This document shows positions 51,132 to 63,479 of a stretch of 64,000 nt of DNA, piece after piece. Where the stretch lies: contig NZ_JASNWF010000010.1 in the NCBI RefSeq assembly GCF_030283205.1, positions 124,001-188,000 of the forward strand, in the 5' to 3' direction. This DNA is from Actinomadura opuntiae (GTDB taxonomy: Bacteria; Actinomycetota; Actinomycetes; Streptosporangiales; Streptosporangiaceae). Position numbers and translations under genes: made by a program. Positions within the stretch are counted from its first letter, which is position 1; each line of letters starts with the position of its first letter. The notes below the pieces were generated by a model. That model was not told the DNA's origin. It saw only the letters and a list, made by a program, of their open reading frames with translations, and did no database searches.

Positions 51132-51228
51132 GCCGCGAATTGCCACGTTGAGCGCGTATTCCGAGGTTCTGCTCATTCTGCTCACCGGGGTCTGGGCGGC
51201 GGTGCCCGGCGTGGTCTACGGTGCGGGC

Positions 51229-52848
51229 ATGTCCGTCCGGCCCCGCATCCCCTTCGCCCGGCAGGTGCTGATTCTTCAGGTGGCCGTGGTCGTCGTGGTG
51301 GCCTGCCTCGGCTACGGGCTGGTCGCCTGGATGCTCGACGGCGAGCTGCGCGGCCAGTACGGCCAGCGGGCCCTCACCGTCGCGCACGCCGTCGCCGTCG
51401 ACCCGCAGATCGAGGCCGCGGTGGCCGCGGGCGATCCCGGGCACATCGTCCAGGACCGCGCCGAGCGCGTCCGGATCCGCACCGGCGCGCTGTTCGTCGT
51501 GGTGACCGACCGGCGCGGCATCCGCTACTCGCACCCGACGCCGTCCGAGGTCGGCAAGCGGGTGAGCACCGACCCGTCCGCGGCGCTCGCCGGGCACGAG
51601 GTCGTCAACGTCGAGCGCGGCACCCTCGGGCTGTCCGCGCGCGGCAAGGTCCCGCTGTACGGGCCGCAGGGCGGCGTCCTCGGCGAGGTCAGCGTCGGGT
51701 TCGACGCCGGCGCGATCGACCGGGAGCTGCGCCACCTGCTGCGCGACCTCACGCTGTTCATCGCCGGCGCGGTGCTGCTCGGCGTGCTGGCCTCCGCCGC
51801 GATCGGGCGCCGGCTGAAGCGGCAGACGCTCGGCCTGGAGCCCTACGAGCTGGTCGAGCTGGTCCAGGAGCGGGAGGCGGTCCTGCACGGCGTCGGCGAG
51901 GGCGTGGTCGCGGTCGACACCGCGGGGCGCGTCGCCGTCTGCAACCACGAGGCGTCCCGGCTCCTCGGCGCCACGTGCGAGCGGGGGGCGGACGCCGCCG
52001 GGCTCGCCCCCGAGGGCGCGCTGCGGGACGTGTTGGCCGGGCGGCGCGAGGCGGCCAACCTGTTCGTCACCGCGGGGGAGCGGGTGCTGGTGGTGAACCG
52101 GCGGGAGGTCAGCCGCGACGGCCGCGACCTCGGCGCCGTGGTCACCCTGCGGGACCGCACCGACCTGGAGACCCTGGCCCGCGAGCTGGACTCGGTCAGC
52201 ACCCTGTTCGACGCGCTGCGCGCGCAGCGGCACGAGTACGCCAACCGGCTGCACACCCTGTCCGGGCTGCTCCAGCTCGGGCACGCCGAGGAGGCCGCCG
52301 GCTACCTCGGCACGCTGATGGAGGACGCGGCGGGCCGGCCGCTCGCCGACGACGGCCTGCCCGACCCGCTCACCGACCCCTACCTGCGGGCGTTCCTGGC
52401 GGCCAAGTCGGCGGTCGCCGCCGAGAAGGGCGTCCGGCTGGACGTCGGCTCGGCCAGCTACGTGCCCGGCCGGGTCGCCGAGCCGCTGGACGTCACGACG
52501 GTCGTCGGCAACCTCGTCGACAACGCCGTCGAGGCCGCCCGGCTGGGCCGCCGGCGCCCCGCCCGCGTCGAGGTGGAGCTGCTCGGCGACGGCCGCGACC
52601 TGCACGTCACCGTCGCCGACTCCGGCGACGGGCTGCCGGAGGGGCTGCGCGAGGCCGTGTTCGACGACGGGGTGTCCACCCGCGAGGCGGCCGGCGGCCG
52701 GGCGCGCGGCCTCGGCCTCGGGCTCGCGCGCCGCACCGCCCGCGCCCGCGGCGGCGACGTCGCCTTCGTCGACCCGGGCGGCGGCGGGACCGGCGCGGTC
52801 GCGGTCGCCCGCCTGCCCGGCGTCCTCGGCGCGGAGGCGGCGCTATGA
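51229..52848 (+). CDS. CitA/DcuS-type sensor histidine kinase
   Basis: A 539-residue membrane sensor. Two transmembrane helices (VLILQVAVVVVVACLGYGLV; LTLFIAGAVLLGVLASAAIG) flank an extracytoplasmic PASp/Cache domain (FVVVTDRRGIRYSHPTPSEV) of the citrate/dicarboxylate-sensing class. A cytoplasmic PAS follows, then the SPOB-type phospho-acceptor RAQRHEYANRLHTLSGLLQL with histidine about 334 and a HATPase (VVGNLVDNAVEAARLGRRRP). It pairs with the downstream regulator by ATGA overlap. ATG 51229 is preceded by TACGGT six bases upstream, so leaderless. The divergent ABC importer is the likely target. Confidence 0.87.
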   Translation: MSVRPRIPFARQVLILQVAVVVVVACLGYGLVAWMLDGELRGQYGQRALTVAHAVAVDPQIEAAVAAGDPGHIVQDRAERVRIRTGALFVVVTDRRGIRYSHPTPSEVGKRVSTDPSAALAGHEVVNVERGTLGLSARGKVPLYGPQGGVLGEVSVGFDAGAIDRELRHLLRDLTLFIAGAVLLGVLASAAIGRRLKRQTLGLEPYELVELVQEREAVLHGVGEGVVAVDTAGRVAVCNHEASRLLGATCERGADAAGLAPEGALRDVLAGRREAANLFVTAGERVLVVNRREVSRDGRDLGAVVTLRDRTDLETLARELDSVSTLFDALRAQRHEYANRLHTLSGLLQLGHAEEAAGYLGTLMEDAAGRPLADDGLPDPLTDPYLRAFLAAKSAVAAEKGVRLDVGSASYVPGRVAEPLDVTTVVGNLVDNAVEAARLGRRRPARVEVELLGDGRDLHVTVADSGDGLPEGLREAVFDDGVSTREAAGGRARGLGLGLARRTARARGGDVAFVDPGGGGTGAVAVARLPGVLGAEAAL

Positions 52849-53534
52849 CCCGCCGCGGAGGCGGCGCGGTGATCGGCGTCCTGGTGGTCGACGACGACTT
52901 CCGCGTGGCGCAGGTCCACGCCGGGTTCGTGGCGGGCCTGGCGGGCTTCGCCGTCGCGGGGCTCGCGCACACGGCCGCGCAGGCCCGCGCGATGGCCGCC
53001 GAGCTGGAGCCCGACCTGGTGCTGCTGGACGTCTACCTGCCGGACGAGCCGGGCCTGGCGCTGCTGACCGAGCTGGCCGCGGACGTGATCATGGCGACGG
53101 CGGCGGCGGACCCCGGCGTGGTCCGGGAGGCGCTCGCGGGCGGCGCGCTGCACTACCTGATCAAGCCGTTCACCGCCGCCGCGCTCGGCGAGCGGCTCAC
53201 CGCCTACGCCCGGTACCGGGCGGCCCTGTCGGGCGGGAGCGAGCTGTCCCAGGCCGCGCTCGACGGCGCGCTGCGCACCCTGTACGCGCCGCTGCACGCC
53301 GAGCCGGCCGCGCCCAAGGGCCAGTCGCCGGTGACCGCGCGGCTGATCACCGAGGCGCTGCGGGCGGCGGACGAGCCGCGCTCCGCGGCCGAGGTCGCCG
53401 ACCTGGTCGGCATCTCCCGCGCCACCGCCCAGCGCTACCTCGCCGGGCTCGCCCAGGCGGGCCGGGTCGTGGTGACGCTGCGCTACGGCGCGACGGGCCG
53501 TCCCGAGCACCAGTACGCGTGGTCGCCCCGGTAG
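52845..53534 (+). CDS. CitB/DcuR-type response regulator
   Basis: A 229-residue protein with a receiver domain (VLVVDDDFRVAQVHAGFVAG; phospho-acceptor in LVLLDVYLPDEPG; lysine in YLIKPF) and a C-terminal HTH (AAEVADLVGISRATAQRYLA) of the DcuR class. Its start overlaps the kinase stop, so the pair is translated together. The last 52 bases overlap the convergent ABC ATPase gene. Confidence 0.9.
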   Translation: MTRRGGGAVIGVLVVDDDFRVAQVHAGFVAGLAGFAVAGLAHTAAQARAMAAELEPDLVLLDVYLPDEPGLALLTELAADVIMATAAADPGVVREALAGGALHYLIKPFTAAALGERLTAYARYRAALSGGSELSQAALDGALRTLYAPLHAEPAAPKGQSPVTARLITEALRAADEPRSAAEVADLVGISRATAQRYLAGLAQAGRVVVTLRYGATGRPEHQYAWSPR

Positions 53535-54481
53535 AGCGCGGCGAGCACCTCCTCGATGCCGGCCTCGCGCAGCGAGATGTCGCGCACCTCGTAGCGCTGC
53601 GCGAGCGCCGCGACCAGCGCCGCGGCGTTCTCCTCGCGGGGGATCCGCAGCCACTGCCGCGTCCCCTCGACCCGGCCGGCCTCGATCTCCCCGAGGACGA
53701 TCGGCGGCGCCGGAGCGGCCAGCTCGACCACCAGCGTGCGGTCGGCGTCGACGGTGCGGCGCAGCTCGTCCAGCCCGCCGTCGTAGGCGAGCCGGCCCCG
53801 GTCGACGATCATGACGCGGCGGCAGAGCCGCTCGATGTCGCCGAGGTCGTGGGTGGTCAGCAGGATCGTGGTGCCGCGCTCGCGGTTGATGCGCTCCAGG
53901 AAGTCGCGGACGGTCGTCTTGCTCACCACGTCCAGCCCGATCGTCGGCTCGTCCAGCACCAGCAGCTCCGGGTCGTGCAGCAGGGCGGCGGCCAGGTCGC
54001 CGCGCATCCGCTGGCCGAGGCTGAGCTGCCGCACCGGGGTGTGCAGGAACGGCTCCAGCTCCAGCAGCGCGGTCAGCTCCGCCAGCCGCGCCCGGTGCGC
54101 CGCCGCGTCGACCCGGTACAGCCGCCGGACGAGCGCGAGGCTGTCGCGCAGCGGCAGGTCCCACCACAGCGTCGTGCGCTGCCCGAACACCACGCCGATC
54201 CGGCGCGCGAGGGCCGTCCGGCGGCGCGAGGGGTCCAGCCCGCACACCCGCAGGTCGCCGGACGAGGCGGTCAGGATCCCGGTGAGCATCTTGATCGTGG
54301 TCGACTTGCCCGCGCCGTTCGGCCCGAGGTAGCCGACGAACTCGCCGCGCTCGACGGAGAACGACACCCCGTCCACCGCGCGCAGCGTCGTGCGGCCGCG
54401 CCGCAGCACGCCGGAGCGGGTCCGGACGGTGAAGGTCTTCACCACGTCCGCCGCCTCGATCATCGGCTCGGCCCCCGTCAT
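53483..54481 (-). CDS. ABC-2 type exporter ATP-binding protein
   Basis: A 332-residue ATPase: Walker A GPNGAGKSTTIKML, signature LSLGQRMRGDLA, Walker B LLVLDEPTIGLD, H-loop LLTTHDLGDIE. A C-terminal regulatory extension of about 90 residues is present. It belongs to the drug-export/viologen-type class. The start follows the permease stop by five bases, so three genes form one operon transcribed leftward. The end overlaps the CitB gene by 52 bases. Confidence 0.9.
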   Translation of the reverse strand: MTGAEPMIEAADVVKTFTVRTRSGVLRRGRTTLRAVDGVSFSVERGEFVGYLGPNGAGKSTTIKMLTGILTASSGDLRVCGLDPSRRRTALARRIGVVFGQRTTLWWDLPLRDSLALVRRLYRVDAAAHRARLAELTALLELEPFLHTPVRQLSLGQRMRGDLAAALLHDPELLVLDEPTIGLDVVSKTTVRDFLERINRERGTTILLTTHDLGDIERLCRRVMIVDRGRLAYDGGLDELRRTVDADRTLVVELAAPAPPIVLGEIEAGRVEGTRQWLRIPREENAAALVAALAQRYEVRDISLREAGIEEVLAALYRGDHAYWCSGRPVAP

Positions 54482-54486
54482 CGCGC

Positions 54487-55302
54487 TCAGCTCCCCGTCG
54501 ATCGGTAGTGCCGGATCCCCGCCCGCCAGGCCAGCGCCGCCGCGGCGCACAGCGCGGCGCCGACGGCGGGCGAGGCGAAGCGGGCCGCCGCCGGGAGGCC
54601 CAGCGGGTCCGGCCGGTCCAGGACGTACAGCGCCGGCTGCCAGTTGACGAACGCCAGCGGCACGACGAAGGTCACCCCGCGCACGAAGTCGCGGGCGAAC
54701 ATTGTCATCGGGTACTGCGTGAGGTACGCGCCGCCGTAGGTGAGCGCCTTGGAGGCGCCGTGGCTGTCGACGACCGCGAACTGCACGGCCGCCGTCAGCA
54801 CCCACAGCCCCGCGAAGATCGCCGTCCCGGACGCCACCATCAGCGGGACCATCGCGGCCCGGCCCGGCGTCCACGGCGCGTCCAGCCGGGGCAGAGCGAG
54901 CGCCAGGACCGTCACCGCCGGCAGGAGCTTGCCGAGCCGGCGGGGCGAGAACTGCTCGGTCGCGATCTGGATCAGCGGGCTGACCGGGCGGACCAGCACC
55001 GCGTCCAGGGTGCCGAGCCGCACCCGCTCGCCGAGCTGCTCGGTCGTGCCGAGGACGATGTCGCTGATCGCGAACGACAGCGCGCTGGTGCCGTACAGGA
55101 ACAGCACCTCGGGCGCGGTGAAGCCGGCAATGCGCGGGGCGCGGGAGAACAGCACCAGGATCGCCACCGCGTCCAGGCCGCTGACGATCGCGGTCGCCAG
55201 CGCCAGCAGCGCCATCGACACCGGGAACTGTGCCGCCGCCCGCAGCCATGTCCACGCCAGCAGCGCGTACGTCCGTACCGGACGGGCCCGAAGCTCAGCC
55301 AC
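54487..55302 (-). CDS. ABC-2 family permease
   Basis: A 271-residue membrane protein with six helices of the ABC2_membrane_6 type; LFLYGTSALSFAISDIVLGT and RVRLGTLDAVLVRPVSPLIQ are its conserved central block. It overlaps the second permease by eight bases. It forms the exporter with the ATPase below and the permease above. Confidence 0.87.
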   Translation of the reverse strand: MAELRARPVRTYALLAWTWLRAAAQFPVSMALLALATAIVSGLDAVAILVLFSRAPRIAGFTAPEVLFLYGTSALSFAISDIVLGTTEQLGERVRLGTLDAVLVRPVSPLIQIATEQFSPRRLGKLLPAVTVLALALPRLDAPWTPGRAAMVPLMVASGTAIFAGLWVLTAAVQFAVVDSHGASKALTYGGAYLTQYPMTMFARDFVRGVTFVVPLAFVNWQPALYVLDRPDPLGLPAAARFASPAVGAALCAAAALAWRAGIRHYRSTGS

Positions 55303-56083
55303 CGTGCACCACCAGCTTCCGCCGCGCCGCGCGGGTCAGCAGCCACCCGGCGGCGAGCAGGACGGCGGCCCACCCGGCCTGGAACGCCAGCGCGCCGAGC
55401 AGCCCCGCACCGGTGCGGCGGCCGAGGAACACGTCGGCGGGCACCTGGATCTGCGCCGACCAGGGCAGCGCGAGCGCGATGTCGCCGAGCCGTCCCGGGA
55501 AGACCACCAGCGGAAGGATCATCCCGGAGAAGAACAGTGACATCACCAGCGTGATCGCGTTCAGGCCCCGGTCGTCGTGCAGCCAGAACATGCCGAGCGC
55601 CACCAGGTAGCGGATCGCGAAGCTCACCAGGGCGCCCAGCGCGACCGCCGCCGCGAACGCGGCGAACCCGACCGGGCCGGGCCAGTGGAACGGGAACAGC
55701 AGCGCGCCCGCGAGCAGCGGCGGCCCGGCGCGCAGCAGCAGCGACCCGGTGGCGCGGCCGAGGTCCTCGGCGAGCCACCAGCCCTGGAGCCCGACCGGAC
55801 GGTGCAGGTCGATCGCGACGTCGCCGTTGCGGATCCGCTCGGTGAGTTCCATCCCGCCGAAGATCTGCACCGGGCCGATCAGCGCCTGGGTGATGAAGCA
55901 GAACGTGACGGCGTCGGCCGCGTCGTAGCCGCCGAGCGCGGGGCGGGCCTCCCAGAGCGCCAGCAGGACATAGGCGCGGACGAAGCCGAACGCGGTGTTG
56001 GTCAGCGACTCGGCCAGGGATCCGAGCGGGTAGGCGGCGTGGCGGCGCAGGCCGTACCACCACACCCACGGAAGGACGCCCAC
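55295..56083 (-). CDS. ABC-2 family permease, second subunit
   Basis: A 262-residue paralogue of the adjacent permease, also of ABC2_membrane_6: TQALIGPVQIFGGMELTERI and NGDVAIDLHRPVGLQGWWLA match the paralogue's central block. It is the first gene of the exporter operon. Exported compound unknown. Confidence 0.87.
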   Translation of the reverse strand: MGVLPWVWWYGLRRHAAYPLGSLAESLTNTAFGFVRAYVLLALWEARPALGGYDAADAVTFCFITQALIGPVQIFGGMELTERIRNGDVAIDLHRPVGLQGWWLAEDLGRATGSLLLRAGPPLLAGALLFPFHWPGPVGFAAFAAAVALGALVSFAIRYLVALGMFWLHDDRGLNAITLVMSLFFSGMILPLVVFPGRLGDIALALPWSAQIQVPADVFLGRRTGAGLLGALAFQAGWAAVLLAAGWLLTRAARRKLVVHGG

Positions 56084-56172
56084 TTGCCGGAAGCCTAGAC
56101 AAGGACCGGCCCGGCGACCACGTACTTTCGCACAGTGCGGGCCGCCGGGCCGTCCACCCGAACCACGTTCAA

Positions 56173-56222
56173 TTGCGGCGAGTCGTCGTTATGAGCGCCG
56201 CCATAACGACGACTCGCCGCAA
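56173..56222 (-). terminator. 21-bp perfect inverted repeat, probable terminator of the aminopeptidase gene
   Basis: Two 21-base arms (56173-56193 and 56202-56222) are perfectly complementary around an eight-base loop AGCGCCGC. The arms begin TTGCGGCGAG and contain CGTCGTTATG. It lies 20 bases beyond the aminopeptidase stop on the minus strand and 90 bases before the ABC-2 operon. No U-tract follows, so it could also be a binding site or transposed remnant. Confidence 0.6.
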
Positions 56223-56241
56223 GTCGACGATGTCGTGCCGG

Positions 56242-57756
<1,515 letters not shown>

Positions 57757-57862
57757 CGGAAGGATCCTCTCCCTTGAGCGATCACAGGCGTGCTTACGAT
57801 GCCCCCAATAGCGGTAGATGTCGAGACTTGTCGCTCGATTGACCGATCTTGGTCCGGGCATC

Positions 57863-57900
57863 AGAAGGCCCCCGCGGGTGTAGGGACGCGGGGGCCTTCT
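57863..57900 (-). terminator. Terminator of the isocitrate lyase gene
   Basis: Perfect 14-bp stem AGAAGGCCCCCGCG / CGCGGGGGCCTTCT with a ten-base loop, downstream of the aceA stop. Confidence 0.8.
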
Positions 57901-57937
57901 GCCTGGATCAGGCCTGGGGCGACAGGCCTGGATCAGC

Positions 57938-59221
<1,284 letters not shown>

Positions 59222-59315
59222 CGTGTTGCCCTTCCGTGTCGTCCCCTGGGTGCTTGGTCACGACTATGCCCGGACTTCAACCCCTTAATGAACTCGTGAG
59301 TAACAGAAGAATCGC

Positions 59316-59332
59316 GAAATTTCCGCTATCAT
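59316..59332 (+). promoter_or_regulatory. RamB promoter with AT-rich palindrome
   Basis: GAAATTTC (59316-59323) is a palindrome directly before TATCAT (59327-59332); six bases later comes the GTG of ramB. The region between aceA and ramB is AT-rich for this genome. RamB operators in relatives are A/T-rich and lie between these same genes, so autoregulation is likely but the exact site is inferred. Confidence 0.5.
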
Positions 59333-59338
59333 GAAGCC

Positions 59339-60808
59339 GTGACGACCTTGCGGCCAGAAGAACCCCTCAACTTGACGAGTGACGTCGACCTCGTCACCTT
59401 CGGCCAGCGGCTCCGCCACCTCCGGCGCGGCCGCGGCATGACGCTGTCGGACCTCGGCGAGCGCGTCGGCCGCGCCCCGTCCCAGCTGTCGCTGCTGGAG
59501 AACGGCCGGCGCGAGCCCAAGCTGTCGCTGCTGCAGTCCCTCGCCGCCGCGCTGGAGTGCCCGGTGGAGGAGCTGCTGCGCCGCCAGCCGCCGAGCCGCC
59601 GCGCGCAGCTGGAGATCCAGCTCGAGGAGGCGCAGCGCGACCCGCTGTACCGCACGCTCGGCCTGTCGCACCTCAAGGTCGGCAAGCGGATGCCGAACGA
59701 GGTGATCGAGCACATCCTCGCGCTGTACGGGGAGCTGAAGCGCAGCCGGACCAAGCCCACCGCCAGCCCGGAGGAGGCGCGCAAGGCCAACGCCGAGCTG
59801 CGCCGCCAGATGCACGAGCGCGGCAACTACTTCGGCGAGATCGAGAAGGTCGCCGCGCAGACCCTCGACGCGGTCGGCTACCGGGGCGGCGCGGTCTCCC
59901 AGGGCATGCTGATGACCCTGGTCGGGCACTTCGGCTTCAGCCTGCAGTACGTCCAGGACCTGCCGCGCTCGGTCCGGTCCGTCACCGACCTGCGCAACCG
60001 GCGGATCTACCTGGAGCGCGAGCAGCTCGGCATGCACACGCCCCGGACGATCCTGCTGCAGACCCTCGGGCACATCGCGCTCGACCACGACCAGCCCCGC
60101 GACTTCGCCGACTTCCTGCGCCAGCGCGTCGAGGCGAACTACTTCGGCGCCGCGATCCTGATGCCCGAGCGCAGCGTCGTGCCGTTCCTTCAGGAGGCCA
60201 AGGCCGCGCGCGAGCTGTCGGTCGAGGACCTTGCCGACGTGTTCTCGGTGTCCTACGAGATGGCCGCGCACCGCTTCACCAACGTCGCGACCCACCACCT
60301 CGGGCTGCAGCTGCACTTCACCAAGAACGACGAGAACGGCACGATCTACAAGGCGTACGCCAACGACGGCCTGGCGTTCCCGCAGGACGAGGACGGCGCG
60401 ATCGAGGGCCAGCGGATGTGCCGCGAGTGGGCCGGCCGGCACGTGTTCGGCGCCGCCGACCGCTTCTCGGTCTACTACCAGTACACCGACACCCCGAACG
60501 GCACCTACTGGTGCCTGTCGCACATCGACCCCAGCCACGAGCGCGACTTCGCCATCACGCTCGGCGTCCGGTTCGAGGACTCGCGCTGGTTCCGCGGCCG
60601 GGAGACCACCCGCCGGGTCAAGTCGGCCTGCCCGGACGGCGACTGCTGCCAGCGCCCGCCCAAGGAGCTGGCCGAGCGGTGGGAGGGCATGGCCTGGCCG
60701 TCGGCCCGCGCGCACTCCCACGTGCTGTCGGTGCTGCCGCCCGGGGCCTTCCCCGGGGTGGACGACGCCGACGTCTACGAGTTCCTCGACAAGCACGCCG
60801 CCGAATGA
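59339..60808 (+). CDS. ramB: RamB-type short-chain acyl-CoA-responsive regulator
   Basis: A 489-residue XRE-family regulator: HTH at about 20-75 (RRGRGMTLSDLGERVGRAPS), an ImmA/IrrE-like middle (TLGHIALDHDQPRDFADFLR, lacking a full HExxH), and a C-terminal DUF2083-like domain with cysteines SACPDGDCCQRPP. This is the RamB/ScfR architecture, which controls glyoxylate-shunt and propionate genes. It is divergent from aceA with a likely operator between. GTG 59339 is preceded by TATCAT six bases upstream, so its message should be leaderless. Confidence 0.93.
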   Translation: MTTLRPEEPLNLTSDVDLVTFGQRLRHLRRGRGMTLSDLGERVGRAPSQLSLLENGRREPKLSLLQSLAAALECPVEELLRRQPPSRRAQLEIQLEEAQRDPLYRTLGLSHLKVGKRMPNEVIEHILALYGELKRSRTKPTASPEEARKANAELRRQMHERGNYFGEIEKVAAQTLDAVGYRGGAVSQGMLMTLVGHFGFSLQYVQDLPRSVRSVTDLRNRRIYLEREQLGMHTPRTILLQTLGHIALDHDQPRDFADFLRQRVEANYFGAAILMPERSVVPFLQEAKAARELSVEDLADVFSVSYEMAAHRFTNVATHHLGLQLHFTKNDENGTIYKAYANDGLAFPQDEDGAIEGQRMCREWAGRHVFGAADRFSVYYQYTDTPNGTYWCLSHIDPSHERDFAITLGVRFEDSRWFRGRETTRRVKSACPDGDCCQRPPKELAERWEGMAWPSARAHSHVLSVLPPGAFPGVDDADVYEFLDKHAAE

Positions 60809-60944
60809 CGGGTGTGTTGCGCCCGTGTCAACTCTTCGGGTCGGTCGCCCGCTCGCCGCGCGGACGGTGAATGATCTGGACGTGTCCGGTGTTTCCTCAT
60901 GGTGAGGGCCGGTCGCGGGACCGTCCGCACGGGAGGGAGAGCGC

Positions 60945-61928
60945 GTGCTGCCAGAGGTCGCGTCGTGGTTGCGGCGCCGCACGAGCGCGGCCGGGGACTG
61001 GCCGGCGCACGTCCTGCTGGACGCCAAGGGGGCGGCCAGGATCAGCGTCGTGCTGCCCGCGCGCGACGAGGAGGCGACCGTCGGCGCGATCGTCGCCGCC
61101 GTCCGCACCGACCTGATGGAGCGGATCCCGCTGGTCGACGAGATCGTCGTGGTGGACTCCCGCTCCAGTGACCGGACCGCCGCCGTGGCCGCCGCCGCCG
61201 GCGCCGAGGTCGTCGCGCAGGACGACGTGCTGCCCGGGCACGGCCGCATGTCCGGAAAGGGCGAGGCGCTGTGGAAGTCGCTCGCCGCCACCTCCGGCGA
61301 CCTGATCGTGTTCGTGGACGCCGACCTGCGCGGCTTCACCTCCTCCTACGTGACCGGGCTGCTCGGGCCGCTGCTGACCGACCCGTCCGTCGGCTACGTC
61401 AAGGGCTGCTACGACCGCCCGCTGATCGAGGGGGAGCGGCGGGTCGAGGGCGGCGGCGGCCGGGTCACCGAGCTGGTCGCCCGGCCGCTGATCAACCTGC
61501 ACTGGCCGCTGCTCGCCGGCGTCATGCAGCCGCTCGGCGGCGAGTACGCGGGCCGCCGCGCGCTGCTGGAGCGGCTGCCGTTCGTCACCGGCTACGGCGT
61601 GGAGCTCGGCCTGCTCCTGGACGTCTACCAGGACGCCGGGCTCGACGCGATCGCCCAGGTCGACCTCGGCCGCCGGGTGCACGCGCACCAGTCGACCGAG
61701 GCGCTCGGCGCCATGTCCGGCCAGATCATGCTGACCGCCTGGTCGCGGCTGGAGCGGCACGGCCGGATGATCCCGCTCGGCGCGCCCGCCACGGCGCTCA
61801 CCCAGTTCCGCCGCTCCGCCGCCGGGCACGACGCGCGGACCAGCGACGTCGCGGTGGGCGAGCGGCCGCCGATGATCGAGGTGCCCGGCTACGCCGCGGC
61901 GCGCTCGTTCTCCTCCGGCCGCGGCTGA
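60945..61928 (+). CDS. gpgS: Glucosyl-3-phosphoglycerate synthase
   Basis: A 327-residue GT81 glycosyltransferase with the GT-A fold: ISVVLPARDEEATVGAIVAA at the start, VFVDADLRGFTSSYVTGLLG with the DxD metal motif at about residue 124, and VTGYGVELGLLLDVYQDAG near the acceptor site. It makes glucosyl-3-phosphoglycerate, first step to glucosylglycerate and methylglucose lipopolysaccharide. GTG 60945 is preceded by GGGAGGGAGA. It stands alone between ramB and an acyl-CoA dehydrogenase gene. Confidence 0.9.
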   Translation: MLPEVASWLRRRTSAAGDWPAHVLLDAKGAARISVVLPARDEEATVGAIVAAVRTDLMERIPLVDEIVVVDSRSSDRTAAVAAAAGAEVVAQDDVLPGHGRMSGKGEALWKSLAATSGDLIVFVDADLRGFTSSYVTGLLGPLLTDPSVGYVKGCYDRPLIEGERRVEGGGGRVTELVARPLINLHWPLLAGVMQPLGGEYAGRRALLERLPFVTGYGVELGLLLDVYQDAGLDAIAQVDLGRRVHAHQSTEALGAMSGQIMLTAWSRLERHGRMIPLGAPATALTQFRRSAAGHDARTSDVAVGERPPMIEVPGYAAARSFSSGRG

Positions 61929-61970
61929 CCCGTTCCCGCGCACCCGTTCCCGCTGTGACTCCGGCCACGG

Positions 61971-62012
61971 TGTTACCCGTGGTAGCACGCGATCCTGCTA
62001 CCGTTGGTAACA
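61971..62012. promoter_or_regulatory. Double operator upstream of the acyl-CoA dehydrogenase gene
   Basis: Two near-perfect palindromes, TGTTACCCGTGGTAGCA (61971-61987) and TGCTACCGTTGGTAACA (61996-62012), share the consensus TGYTACC-N3-GGTARCA with centres 25 bp apart. The two are also inverted copies of each other. The downstream TetR gene has a related motif in its own promoter. Confidence 0.65.
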
Positions 62013-62040
62013 CGCGGATATTGGAGAAAGGGTCAATTAC

Positions 62041-63270
<1,230 letters not shown>

Positions 63271-63298
63271 CGGGCCGGCGAGCCGATGGGGCCGCCAC

Positions 63299-63337
63299 GG
63301 GACGGCCGGGACCGCGCGCCGCGCGCCCGGCCGTCCC
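63299..63337 (+). terminator. Terminator after the acyl-CoA dehydrogenase gene
   Basis: A perfect 12-bp stem GGGACGGCCGGG / CCCGGCCGTCCC with a 15-base GC-rich loop, 28 bases after the stop. Confidence 0.6.
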
Positions 63338-63369
63338 GCTCCACGTGGACACCGCGCAGGCCGGCGGTG

Positions 63370-63399
63370 TTGTCACCGGGTAACACCCGCGGATACCGT
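63370..63399 (+). promoter_or_regulatory. tetR promoter with operator-like motif
   Basis: TTGTCA (63370-63375), an 18-base spacer and TACCGT (63394-63399) form a promoter. The spacer holds GGTAACACCCGCGGATA, which closely matches GGTAACACGCGGATA in the acyl-CoA dehydrogenase upstream region. Auto-regulation by the TetR protein is inferred. Confidence 0.5.
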
Positions 63400-63406
63400 T
63401 CGGTCC

Positions 63407-63472
63407 ATGCCCGCACGCCCGCCCTTCACCGGGACCCCCGCGCGTCCCGCCCGCACCGCCCGGCTACGGTGA
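63407..63472 (+). CDS. Possible 21-residue upstream ORF before tetR
   Basis: ATG at 63407 lies seven bases after the -10 box, so it would be the first codon of the transcript. It encodes MPARPPFTGTPARPARTARL plus one residue and stops eight bases before the tetR ATG. The composition is that of random GC-rich sequence, so it may be untranslated leader only. Confidence 0.2.
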   Translation: MPARPPFTGTPARPARTARLR

Positions 63473-63479
63473 TCGCACC

